Assembly (NCBI GenBank): GCA_032622095.1
Contig: CP136064.1
Location: forward strand, 45,891,573-45,955,572
Direction of reading: 5' to 3'
From: Siphonodentalium dalli
Taxonomy: Eukaryota; Mollusca; Scaphopoda; Gadilida; Siphonodentaliidae
Length of the DNA: 64,000 bases
The first letter of the stretch is position 1. The number at the start of each line of letters is the position of its first letter. Positions 31,586 to 43,600 of this stretch are shown here, piece by piece. The position numbers and the translations under genes are program-made. The notes under the pieces were generated by a model. That model did not search any database. It had not been told where the DNA came from and worked only from the letters and a program-made list of their open reading frames with translations.

Positions 31586-32197
31586 TAATAAGGCTGCAGG
31601 AGGCAATGTTTTTTTTTTGTTTTTTTTAAACAAATTTCTGGAAATAGTGATGTTTTGCCCATCCCTTGTCAATAGTAAATTACATTGATCGGAATCATAA
31701 TTTAGAGTTTTTATGTCGAATTATAGAGTATAATGCACTGGCACAGGATCTGTAATTCTGTACCAGCTCACCTCCAGTCATGAAAGGGTTAAACCATGTC
31801 AATGGATACCATGTTCCCCAAAAGCAGCACCAAATTTAAGTAAGGGTTGATCAGCATGGCCCCACTGATAATTCTTCCTTCATATTATCAACAAGAATGA
31901 TATAAACCTCATTGCATAGACGAAAATGTTCAAAAGCCTTCCTACAGAGCTGAAGTTATAATGGTGCTAGTTTCTCAAAGTTTGTTGGGGGGGGGGGTAA
32001 TTTTTTTTAATTGAGCAAGGAGTTCAATCTAAGCTTTTAACCATGTCCGGTTGATATCTTTTGGAATAAGCAATAATTATCTGTTTATGGCCCTGAAAAA
32101 AGCATTCTTTTCAAGCATAATGGTTCACTGCTATGCGATCAGCATTTACTGATAAAATAAAAGTATCTTCGTTTATCACTCCTTTGGTTTTATTTAG
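31586..32197 (+). other. spacer with fragment of the CCCATCCCTTGGCGATA family
   Basis: 31655-31791 holds a diverged CCCATCCCTTGTCAATAG / GAATTATAGAGTATA block, then CCAGTCATGAAAGGGTTAA. A poly-G run is at 31989-31997. No gene seen. Confidence 0.5.
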
Positions 32198-32354
32198 GGA
32201 CACGGACAGATACAGTTGATGACTGATGTTGGCATTGATCTGGATCGGATCGAGGAATGTCAAGAGGGGAAATTCAGGGGGTGGAATGATGCTAAAAGGG
32301 ACCAGCTGCCTTTATCGTATAGGGCGATTGTCAAGAAGTGTCAACCACAAACAT
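32198..32354 (+). CDS. single internal exon of an unrecognised gene
   Basis: 157 nt with acceptor TTTTATTTAG and donor GTAAGC. It is open only in the frame beginning Gly-His-Gly (phase 0 in, phase 1 out), giving 52 residues. The other two frames stop within 12 codons. The peptide is hydrophilic and helix-like: QLMTDVGIDLDRIEECQEGK, then FRGWNDAKRDQLPLSYRAI and VKKCQPQT. Composition and codon use look genuinely coding (balanced G/C third positions unlike surrounding AT-rich DNA). I do not recognise the family. It does not extend the membrane-protein gene, whose reading frame stops at 22518, unless that gene has an alternative 3' path from exon B (which also ends phase 0). Confidence 0.6.
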
Positions 32355-32470
32355 GTAAGCAAAAATTGAAACTTGGGATATTACAACTGTGTATAAACTT
32401 TTTGCATGCCTCTGAATTATTCATTTTGAATTTTTTTTTAACCAGTTGGCTTTTAGAATCTTGCATTTAA

Positions 32471-32934
32471 AGGTACTCAATCCGTAAAGAGGGTCCCCAT
32501 CTCAACAGATTCCAACAACAACAATCCGATCAGAGGGTCCTATATTACTATTTCTTTGGCTTTGGGGGTAAAAAATATTTGATTCGAGTCGAGAAACCCA
32601 TCAAACAAAGCTCAGAGTTATTAGATATTGATTTTTGAAATTTGTTATGTTCTCGAGATGAGTACTAATAACTGCCGTAATCTGCTCTGGATGTATACTC
32701 CAAATCTATTCAAACAGACAAGGATGGATAACTCTAAAATCAAGTGGTAATTTTAACGCAATTTTTACTGAGTTCTGGGCCAGATAGTATTCCCGATAAT
32801 GAAAAATAATAGATTTCTAAAATCGATATCTAACAAATCTGAGCTTTGATGGGTGACTTCCTCGAAACAAATATTTTTGACCCCCGAAGCCATTGAAATA
32901 GTAATTGAGAGGAGTTTTATCGGATTGGGTACCT
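32471..32934. mobile_element. TTAA-flanked inverted-repeat element, copy 2
   Basis: AGGTACTCAATCCG at left and GATTGGGTACCT at right, each abutting TTAA (32467-32470, 32935-32938). It matches 9572-10049 throughout but in reverse internal orientation; the AGAGGGTCCCCATCTCAACA block is at the left here. Confidence 0.78.
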
Positions 32935-32938
32935 TTAA

Positions 32939-34268
32939 AAAGTGTTTTTTTTTTCCTTTGATTGGTATCATTTTAGCACGCAACAATATTTAAAAAGAAA
33001 ATAGTTGAAATGTTATTCCCATTCTGAAACATTTAACAATTATCAGATAAATAAATTGCAAAGGGTAAATTCACACGCAAATTCGGAATAATTTGTTCCA
33101 TGTGAAATTGTATCCGATTGAATGCACGTAACACAATTCATAAGATTTTTTCTGTGCGAGTCACAATGACAGTCTTAAAAACTCCAAACCCTGTTTTTTA
33201 AAGCTAAACTTAATTCCTTACTCATATCCTGCAATTCCCTTTCAAAATTTAGTCATGAAGGGAAAGATGATCAAAGTGGTATCATTCTTAGCATGGTCAT
33301 CACCCTACTTTTGAATTTTTAATATCTTACTTATCAATAAATCTGTTGTTAAACTAGTTATTCAGCCGGATGATTAATTTTGATCTTGAAATTCAATTTA
33401 TTTTATTAATACCGAGCAGGTTTGTCATTGAAAAAATTCAAATTGTTCCATATTTGAAATATGGCAGTTGTCGGGTCTCTAATATCAAAAAAGTTGTTAA
33501 GATGCAATGGGAGAATCGCCCTCTAGCTGAAACCCTGGATAGTAATAATACATCATTAACCAGCTAGCTAGATTATGGCAACTAGCCCTCCCCACTAACC
33601 ATCTGCCAAAGCATAAAATTATCGGACTAAAAATCAATCCAGTACACCAACCCACATTTTTTCTTTGGGTATCCATGGGGGTATAATTACAAGATCTCTC
33701 GCTGTACAGTTCCCATATGTCAGAACTTTAAATGAAAGTTTTGCGTGCACTGGAAACTGGCTTTATCCAAGCCTCATCAGCCTCGCTTCTAAGAATAATA
33801 AAAGGCCGTCCGACCAGTGTCCCCCGAAAAAGTGGCTTCATTGGGGGCATCAGCTTTTCTGAAAAAAATAAAGACCCTAAATCAGATACTAAATTTCAGA
33901 ACAATCCAACCAGCGTCCCCTAAACTATCATACTAAATTTGATTCAGATATGATCACACAAACTAAAGTTGTCATCCAGAAATTGACACGATTCCAATTC
34001 GAAAAAGGGCCACAACTCTCGCAAAAATGGGCGGAGCAAACCCATATTCAACTTGAGCTGTATAAAAACTCACCTATGAAATTTGCTTTTAATCCAATAA
34101 CAGAAACTAAAGTTATCATCCGGACGGACACCGGCTAGTTTAATAGTCTCCCGAATTTTTTTTTTTCGGGGGGCAGTAATGAAACAAACGATACATTACT
34201 GTCTTTACGTTCAGTGCCCTTGCCTCTCAGGAATTGTAATAAAACAAACACACCTTTACTATTTTTAT
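32939..34268. other. intergenic, no gene seen
   Basis: 33890-34140 contains fragments of the ACTAAAGTTGTCATCC family (AAAGGGCCACAACTCTCGC; AACCCATATTCAACTTGAGC), which is related to the repeats at 44740 and 48780. A T9 run lies at 34157. Confidence 0.45.
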
Positions 34269-34269
34269 G

Positions 34270-34275
34270 TTTATT
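34270..34275 (-). terminator. candidate poly(A) signal of the Y-box gene
   Basis: TTTATT on the plus strand reads AATAAA on the minus strand, 307 bases past the stop codon. It is the nearest good hexamer I see in the right orientation; the 3' end is otherwise unproven. Confidence 0.4.
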
Positions 34276-34581
34276 CCCCTTCATTGCTGCCGAATTCCAT
34301 TTGTCAGCTTTTGAAAATGCAGTATAAAATAAAATGGTTAAATAGAATCTTTTACTTGGAAGCATCAACACCGGGACGTTTCCTCAACTAAAACAAAAGT
34401 TATGTAAGACATTGTAAGTAAAAAATTTGTAAAACAGTTCATTCATGCAGAAAAGTTGGTTCAGGTTGGCAAAGCTTGCATAGATGACTGACAAATGGGA
34501 ACGCTCTTCATCACTAGCTGGTTTCGGCAGGTCGTCAGTTCACCCAGGGGAAATTTTAAAGCATGACAGATGGTATGCTTT

Positions 34582-34683
34582 CTACTTCTCGCCACCATCA
34601 TCTTTTGATCCCTCTGCGTGTTCGGCTGCCTCGCCTCCTTGAGCATCTCCTCCGTCATTTGATCTGTTGCCCTCATTTTGAGG
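34582..34683 (-). CDS. Y-box last coding exon with stop
   Basis: Acceptor TTTGTCTTGCAG. It reads [20 protein letters not shown] then [13 protein letters not shown] and TAG at 34584-34582. The acidic, Gly/Asn-rich C-terminus resembles the end of vertebrate Y-box proteins. Confidence 0.93.
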   Translation of the reverse strand, partial: PQNEGNRSNDGGDAQGGEAAEHAEGSKDDGGEK

Positions 34684-37600
34684 CTGCAAGACAAAGTTTA
34701 AACATTAGGACAAGCAGACTCAATTTACAGTTTCTCAGAAGCGAGGTATTTAATTTAATGCATGGTTTCTGAAGTACACGTTAACTAAGTATTCTACATC
34801 TACATCGGCTATCTCAGGGTTTAAAGAACAAAATCAATTTCAGCTACCCATGGCCATTATTGCCCGAAATGATGTCCATAAGTTAGTAGATAGATTCCAT
34901 GTGTTTATTTAATGTTTGAACATATGACAAATAAAAAGAAGTAAACGTGCAGCATATCATGGCCATGCATGTAGGCCTGACAAATGAGAATTTGATTCGG
35001 GGTGGCCGTAAAGATGGTATCATTTCCTCCCTGAAATTCTGTATTGATTCCAAGATATACAATAATTTTTAGTCAAGACAGACCAGTCAACATAAGATTC
35101 AATTTGACAATATTAACTTCCACGACAAATTTCATGATGATCAGACAAACACTCCGGCATGTCGTCTGTGCTAATGGATTGAATTTTTAAATCCAAGATG
35201 GCCACTGGTGTCCATGTTTTTTTGCCGAATGACCCCAAAATGACTCGTTCCTATCTACATGTCATAGATAACGTCAGTGACATATTTCATGATGATCCAA
35301 CCAAAGGTACGACCTGTAGCCCGTGCCAAGTATTTAGTCATGCAAAGAGTAAAATCCAAGATGGCTGCTGGCGGCAATGTTTTTTAGCAGAACGAACCCA
35401 ATATTACTCGTTCCCATCTACATGTCAATGTCAACAGCCATGACAAATTTCATAATGATCCGAACAGCCATGACAAATTTCATAATGATCCGACCATAGA
35501 TACAACATGTAGCCCATGATAAAGGAAATTGTTGACGAATGACACATGCGGACGACGGATACTAAGCCATGGCAATAGCTCAAACTTTACAAAGTAAAGT
35601 TGAGCTAAAAATGCTCAGAAAATCATGTCACTGATCAGTATCCAGGTCATTTACATGTTGCCTTTGAGTCAACATGTTGGAAATCAATGATCTGCCCTAC
35701 ATTCAACCCTTGAAATTAACATTTTTCTTACGGCATTACTTTGGAATTGCATGGAAATCTATATTGCCTTCTTCGGCTTTTTGTGCAGCATTGCCTTTCG
35801 CCTTAGCTAATTTTGAGGGCATTACATTGTTATTTCTTCTTTTTAGTCTATAGACAGATATGCACTATATGCAGAACCCAAATGCACCCAAAAATTCTAT
35901 AAACAAAAATTTCTAATGAGAAAATGATAGAAAATCATGAACTAATCAGGCATAAAAAAAGTTTCTTCGATGACACTGTCGCTCAACTTGTATAAGGGAT
36001 GTCACACAGTAAGTCATTTGAGTGATGAGGGGAAAAATAAAAATGTTACTGATACTAGAGGTCAATCCAGAGAGTCATATGAAGTTTGGGATCAATCGGA
36101 TGGGAAATGGTGTGAAAAACAATTTAGTCATGGAAATAGTAAATCCAAGATGGCTTCCAATTAAATTATTCAAATTCGATGACTTCCATCTAGAGAATCC
36201 TAAACATGCCTATAAATTTTCAAAACATTTCTTCAATAAATGTGGGCTGCATTGTGTGCCAATAGATTTAAATATGAAACAAGCAGTCGCTGACAGCGGT
36301 ATCACCATCCCAGGTGGGCAAAGTTGGGAATGGGCATTTTCAAAATTATGAAAAAAAATAATTTGAAATAAGTTAATATCCGTTTGAGATTGAACAATAT
36401 TGTATACCTACTCGTATTTAAATTCGCGCAGTACTATTTTTCGCCCAATTTTTGAATTCGCGCACTTTGAATTCGCGAATTCAAAACTGACAAAAATAGT
36501 TTTCGTAAAAGACTTGGCATCAGTTCTTAATTATCCCTCAAGTAGAGATGGGCGGTTTTGATTTTTTACTTTCGGTTTCGTTTTTTTTTTGGAGAAAAAA
36601 CCTCAGTTTCAGTTCGGTTTTAGGGTTTTTAGTGAAATTATACTGAAATACATACAATTTGAGTATATACTTTCAAAGTAACCGTAATTAGAGTCAATAA
36701 TGTCCCAATAACGTTGAATATTTGAGGAAGGAACTGCGATCGCCGGTAAACAACGGGACAAAATGCCAACGCAAAATGAATCCAATGCGATAAGATCATA
36801 AAGATGATACAATTCGGTATTTAAAAAAATAAACACCTCCATCTTCACTGTTCAATGTTCATCCCTTTCTGACATGTTTAAAACATATTTATCATATTAT
36901 ATGCATTATAGTATCTGAGAATTCAGTAAATTCACAAACAGTGGGCGTCCTTGACCTGACTGTGTAACAATTCTTGACACGTGCATGATTGACCCATATT
37001 CAATGACTGCGGTGTGATTGCTTTGATGTCTGTGATTGATGTTGCGACATAGTTTACAAGCTGCACATGGTTTGCCCAGATTACGTCACATCGGAATGTC
37101 CAGACGCTCAAAGTGTTCATACCATTTACTTGGTTTAGTTTTCGACTGTCGGGCCAGGTTGCTGGTATTTGCATGCTCTGATACGTTTTTATGACATTAA
37201 GCAGCGACATTTTTTTGGAGTCGTCTCCAGTTAAGACGCGTAAAATAACTCCAAACAGGGCTTTTTGTTGAACCCTGTTCGTTATTTTGTTCGGCCATGT
37301 TTTGAAAAAGAACAAAAACAGTCGCCTACGATATTATAACACATATCTGAGACGAAATGGACACATTCCGATATAATATTGATCAGAGAGGACGATAATT
37401 TGATAACAATATCAACTAATAAGTACCTGGGGAGGTATAATAAGTCGATTTAAGTGAAAAATAAACGTATAAAAAAAAAACAACGTAATGTCGGTTTAAG
37501 CAGAATCGCGTCGGTCGGTTTTTCGGTTTATTGTCAAAAACCGAACCGAGTTGTTTTCTCGGTTAACCGCCCATCACTACCCTCAAGATACTGTCATGTG

Positions 37601-40600
37601 TATGTTAAAGACCGTCTCAAAGAAAATGTTGCTTGAATAAAACACAACTGCGTAATAAGTTTGTTGTGAAGACGGGTACGTGCTTACGAATATGGTCCAA
37701 ATAAACATTTTAATATTTAATAAATATTAATGGACATCATGGAATTTAACTCTAAAGAAGTCAAATCACAACGTGTCTATATAGGTTGCCGACTTTAGAA
37801 AACACATCAACTCATGAATGGTTGCGAGCATTGTAAATGTATAGCTAACAGCCTAACACATTCTGTTTGACCACGGTGTTAACCCATAGTGTGAACAAGG
37901 AGATGTGCTTTCGTGCACATTCATTCTGGAATATGTGCATTTCATAGAAGTATTTCAATTCAAAGATCTAACCATGATTTATTGCTTTACATGTACGTAT
38001 GATTAATGGTGTTGAGATTGATTGGTTGCCCATATGTAAATATACTACAATGATGTGAACTTATGAGTCTTACTATTTTTCGCTCAGTTTAAAATTTGCA
38101 CACCAATGGGTGTGCGAAAAATAGTACTGCGCGAATTTAAATACGAGTAAGGTATTTGTTTCAGTTCGGGCTTAAAATTTAAATTGCAACACCAAACAAT
38201 TAAAATCAAAGGGCCGTAACTTAAAAATGTACGGCCGGCAAAGCTTGCGAATTTGTTTCAGAAACTCCTCTTGTGAACTCATATACCAAAAGTCTTGCTA
38301 ATTTGTTGACAATTGTTCAAAATAAACCTGACAACTTTTAGTGGGTACTCAATGCCAAAAAAATGACACTCGAAGGGCTTAACTAAGAAGATAATGTACA
38401 ACCGGGCCTAGTTTGCGAACTTGTTTTCAGAAACTCCTCTTTATATATAGCAAAATGAAAGTGTCCATGACACTGAAGCTCAACTTTGCGAAGAAGTTAA
38501 ATTTCGTGATAAACAATATGAATGGAATGATGAATTAATTTAAAAATCAAAGATGGCCACTGGCAGCCATGTTTTTTTTTGCCGAATGACCTCAAAATAA
38601 CTCGTTTCCCATCGACATGTCAATGTCAACAGCTGTGACAAATTTCATAGTGATCAAACTAAAGGTACGACTTTTAGCCGTGCCAAAGGATTTAGTCATG
38701 CAAAGAGTAAATTCCAAGATGGCTGTCGGCGGCCATGTTTATGACCGAATGACCCCAAAATGATTCGTTCCCATCTAAATGTCAATATTAAAATCCACGA
38801 CAAATTTCACGATTATCAGACACTCTGGCCTGAAGCCCGTGCTAACGGATTGAAATTTGAAGTCCAAAATGGCCAACAACGGCCATGTTTTTTGGCCGAA
38901 TGACCCCAAAATTACTCATTCCAATCTGGGTCTGCAATATTTTTTCCTGACCTATGGCCCACCCCAGCAAGGAATTTTTTTATATACTTTTATAACTGAA
39001 GGGAGAATCCGTTTAGGAAATGATCCACAACTGAACTCTTTCAAGAAGCTGTAACAAATCAACAGCCTACCTTTCGCCTGTAACCTCGACCACGGCGTCT
39101 TCTTGGGAAACCAGCACCACCAGGGCCACCATAGCCACCATAGAAGGGAGGAGGTTGATAATAGCCACCTCCACCACCTTGTCCTCCACCTTGTCCTCCT
39201 CGTCCACCAGCTCCTCGGGGGCCGCCACCACCGCCTCTATAAAATCGTCTGTAGAAAGGTCTCCTTCTCCTGAATGGTGGACCACCTTGACCCCCCTGAT
39301 CCTGCGAATAGAAAAGGTAGTAGCCGTCTCCCTGTGAAAATAAGGAGCATATGTTATTACACAATCTAAGCTAAGATTAGTTGCACAACACAACATGCAA
39401 TATATTATGCACACCAAACAAAATATTCCTTTTCACAGCAAGTGGCATATTGAGTATCCACTCCCTGAACTATATAGATTCAAAGGATGAAATAATTTGT
39501 CACACCAGACGGCAGGATTTCTGTCGCTAGTAAATATCAATCACTTTTTTTTTTACCTCCCAACACCCCCTCCTTTATTTTAATGTGACACTATTTTAAG
39601 AACATTAAACTATACAGTCCTGATGTGTGTATGTTTTTAACTTGCATCTTTTTAAACACTTTCCAGTGAAATATGCATCATGCCAGATGTTTTTGGAAGG
39701 TCATTTTTAAGTGAATAAATGCATGCATGACTTTAAAAACATTGGATGAAATTGTTGGTAGTGTTGCAGCCAACTTGCATAGATTGAAAAGAAAACAATT
39801 TTATAGTGCTATATTATATGAGCTTTCTAGGAAATCATACATGTAGGTGTTCTGACAAGCCCTCGCTAATTATACAGAACAAGAGATGGACTGTCGGTAC
39901 ATACGCCCTAGTGTGGGCATATCTATAACTTATGACTGCTATACTCAGACAGATGGACCCAAAAATCAGCATTTTCATATAAACGAAGATGAATAACTAT
40001 AGCACAAAAAAACAAAACAAAACAGTTGAATGTGCCTGCCATTAAATGTCCTCATAGTGGTGAACATCCATACAAAATTTCATTGAGATCCGAGCATTAC
40101 TGTTCCAAGTTATGACCTGAACAGACATCGGATGGACCATGTCCATGACCATGTCCAGCTAGGTCAGGCTAGCTGGACATCGGAAACACAGAAGTTTTTT
40201 GAGGCCTTATTCAAGGCTTTTCAAGGTAAAATCCAAGGGTATCAAGGGCATTGAAAATGGCTTTTCATATTCAAGGGTTAGAGGTGCCACGATTATTGAT
40301 TTTGATCGTCAATAATCGATTAATCGTACCCAATATAAATAACAGTGGAAGTACCGCATTCCGTAATATGGCCTATTGGCTGGGTGTTGGTTAAAAAACT
40401 CGGCTGATGTAATTTTTACGTTAATAATGTGCACCATAAACCACCGGTAATGACTAATGAGCACAATGTATTCAATACCAGCATATTTCTTGGCGATGTC
40501 AAGGGCATAATAATTGTGAGTTCATTAGAACGAACATAACCATTAATTTCAGTGTTATGAATAGCCAAACATACAAACAATATAAAAATAGGAATGAAAG

Positions 40601-43600
40601 ACTGACCGCCGGCGGTTCCTAAAATGAAAGTGTCAAGGACACTGTAGCTCAACTTAGGTAGGGAAATAATTTAATTGTTGACAGTAAATGGAGGGATGTG
40701 GTCTGTAGGGTGTGCCAAAGATTTAGTGATGCAAAGAGTAAATTCTAAAATGGCCACCGGCGGCCATGTTTTTTTGCCGAATGACCCCAAAATGACTCGT
40801 TCCCATCTACATGAAAAATTTTATGATGATCACACAAACAGTACGGCCTGCAGCCCGCGCCAATGGATTTAATTTTGAAATCCAAGATGGCCACCAGTGG
40901 CCATGTTTTTGAACCCAAAATGACTCGTTCCCATCTACATGTCAATGTCAACATCCAGGACAAATTTCATGAAGATCAAACAAACAGATCGGTCTATAAC
41001 CCATGCTAATAGATTTTGTAGAAATATTTAGTCATACAAAGAGTAAAATCCAAATTGGCCATTGGTGGCCATATTTTTTTTGCGGAATTACCCCAAAATC
41101 AATCGTTCCCATCAAGAGGTCACCCCGATGGTCCATATGAAGTTTGGTGATTATCGGATCAGGGATGTTGTCTGTAGGATGTGTCAAAGGATTTAGTGAT
41201 GCAAAGAGTTAAATCCAAGATGGCCACCAGTGGCCATGTTTTTTGGCCGAATGATCCTAAAATGACTCGTTCCCCATCTACATGTAAATGTCAACATTCA
41301 TGACAAATTTTATGATGATCACACAAACAGTACGGCATGTAGGCCGCGCCAATGGATTTCATTTTGAAATCCAAGATGGCAACCAGTGGTCATGTTTTTT
41401 GGCCGAATGACCCCAAAATGACTCGTTCCCATCTACATGTCAATGTCAATATTCATGACAAATTTCATAAAGATCAGACCAAAGAAATGACGTGTAGACC
41501 GCGCCAAAGGAAATTGTTGACTGACAGACGGACGACAACCCATGGCAATAGCTAACGAGAGGCCGATCACGATCGGCAGATGTTAACCCATCCCTTGGCG
41601 ATAAAAATTTACTATGATCTGAATCATAAATGAGAGTTTTGGTGTTGAATTATAGAGTATACTGTATGTACTATTATAGACAAATGTACATAACAAATAT
41701 TGGAATGTATGGGTCACCGGCATTTACACAAGAGAATGCACTGGTACAAGATATGTAATGCTAAACCACCACAGCCTTGGGTTAAATGTGAAAGGTGTGA
41801 CCTGAACATGGAATACTTGGGTTAAGAGAGTCCAAGTCTACTGCTAATATCATGTGATGCCGTACTGTTTGTGTGATCATCATAAAATTTTTCATGTAGA
41901 TGGGAACGAGTTATGGTAGCATGCATGAATTCTAAGTCGAAAAAGGGCCGTGAAAAAAACTCGTATCGAACCCATATTCGAACTCGATCTGTATTTGGTG
42001 CTGACAAATTCATGTACAAAATTTGGTTCCGATCAGATATAAAATGTTCGAGTTATCGCACCATGCGTAAAGTGTCTACAGACAGACAGACAGACTAACG
42101 ACGAGTGGTCAATCCGGACAACGACACTATGTTTACCATACTATGGTACGGGTAAACATAAAAAGGGATCTAATGTTACAGAAACTATAAGTTTCATCAA
42201 ACTTCCAGAGTGTGGATAACAATCACAAAGGTGGCCCCCCACCCAGAAATTTCAGGACTCCGAACAAGTTAAGTAATTGTGATAGTAATAGTGAGTTTCA
42301 TTTGCAGTCACCACACGATAAGTGATAGACTGTACTAGTAACATACAAGTATACTCATGTTGTCAGACTCCCTCTGATGCACGATCAAAGGTTGTTAAAC
42401 CTTAAACCTTCGGTTGTATATTAAACTGTAAAACAAACACTGTATTCAATAATACCCGGCACTTTCCGACGTCCGAAATAAATAACGTAGATTAATCAAC
42501 GACTGAAATGGTAATCGATTATCGGCTTTATCAACGGTTCATTGATTATACGATTAATCGTGGCACCCCTATCAAGTGTGTTCCAAGAAAATTAAAGTTT
42601 ACCATGTGCTATAACTGAATGGGAGAATCCATTCAGAAAAGAAAATTAGAAATGGTTAACTGATTGCTACATTCCCCATCTGGAGATGAGTATGGGCACT
42701 AATCAGACCACTTAAAAAGTCCACAATGTATAATATAATATATTGCATATTTTGGGCATGAACAGCATGTTACTGCAATAGAACATACAACTACCTGCAT
42801 CATTTCACCACCTCCTCCTCCTCCGCCGCCGCCGCCGCCACCACCACCACCACCACCACCACCTCTACCACCACCACCACGAGGTGGTCCATAGAATGAT
42901 CTCCTGTAGTTTGGTCGTCTCCTTGGTGGGCCTTGATATCTTGGTCTTTCTCCGCCTTCTTCCTCACCTTCATCCTCTTCGTCTTCCTCTTCTCCATCCT
43001 ACAGGATAAACAAGAATACTAAAGTTCCATTTTATACAGAGGATTATTACCAATTACTGTTAATTACAACAAGAGATGGACTGTCGTCCGGTGCATACCC
43101 CCTCGTGGCATACCGCCTAGTGTGGGCATATCTATAACTTATTATGGCTATACTCCGACAGATAGACCCAAAAATCAGCATTTTCATATAAACAAAGATG
43201 AATAACTACAGAACAAAAAACCAAAACAAACATTTGAATGTGCCATTAAATGTCCTTCAAATGTGCCATTAAATGTCCTCATAGTGGTGAACATCCATAC
43301 AAAATTTCATTGAGATCCTAACATTACTATTCAACTTATGAGCTGAACAGACATCGGATGGACCAAACAGCCAACATTTCCAGATAAACAAAGATGAATA
43401 ACTCTAGAATGTAAAAGCGGAACAGACCAATGGAACCCTCTATTGAATGTCCTCATAGTAGTGAACATCCATACCAAATTCCATTGAGATCCCAGAACAA
43501 CTGTGGAAGTTACAACATGAACAGACACCAGACGGATCAAAAAGCCAACATTTCCAGATAAACAAAGATGTATAACTCTAGAATGGAAAATCCGAACAAA

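Larger units (their letters stand above)
34684..39070 (-). other. Y-box last intron
   Basis: Holds dispersed-family copies at 35100-35608, 36010-36350 and 38455-38930, and the hAT-type element at 36543-37579. No other exon recognised. Confidence 0.6.
39332..42794 (-). other. Y-box intron between polyglycine and Arg/Gly exons
   Basis: Contains a single GGACTGTCGGTACATACGCC-type repeat at 39885-40145 (relative of 43070-44100) and the 2.3-kb hAT-type element. The rest is AT-rich without recognisable features. Confidence 0.6.

Noticed and set aside
39067-39417. Alternative minus-strand frame with VVEVA-type repeats and a plus-strand Ser/Thr-rich frame
   Set aside because: Both are shadows of the Arg/Gly exon of the Y-box gene.
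42800-42997. Lys- and Val-rich minus-strand frame
   Set aside because: Shadow frame of the Y-box acidic/polyglycine exon; the spliced frame is the neighbouring one.
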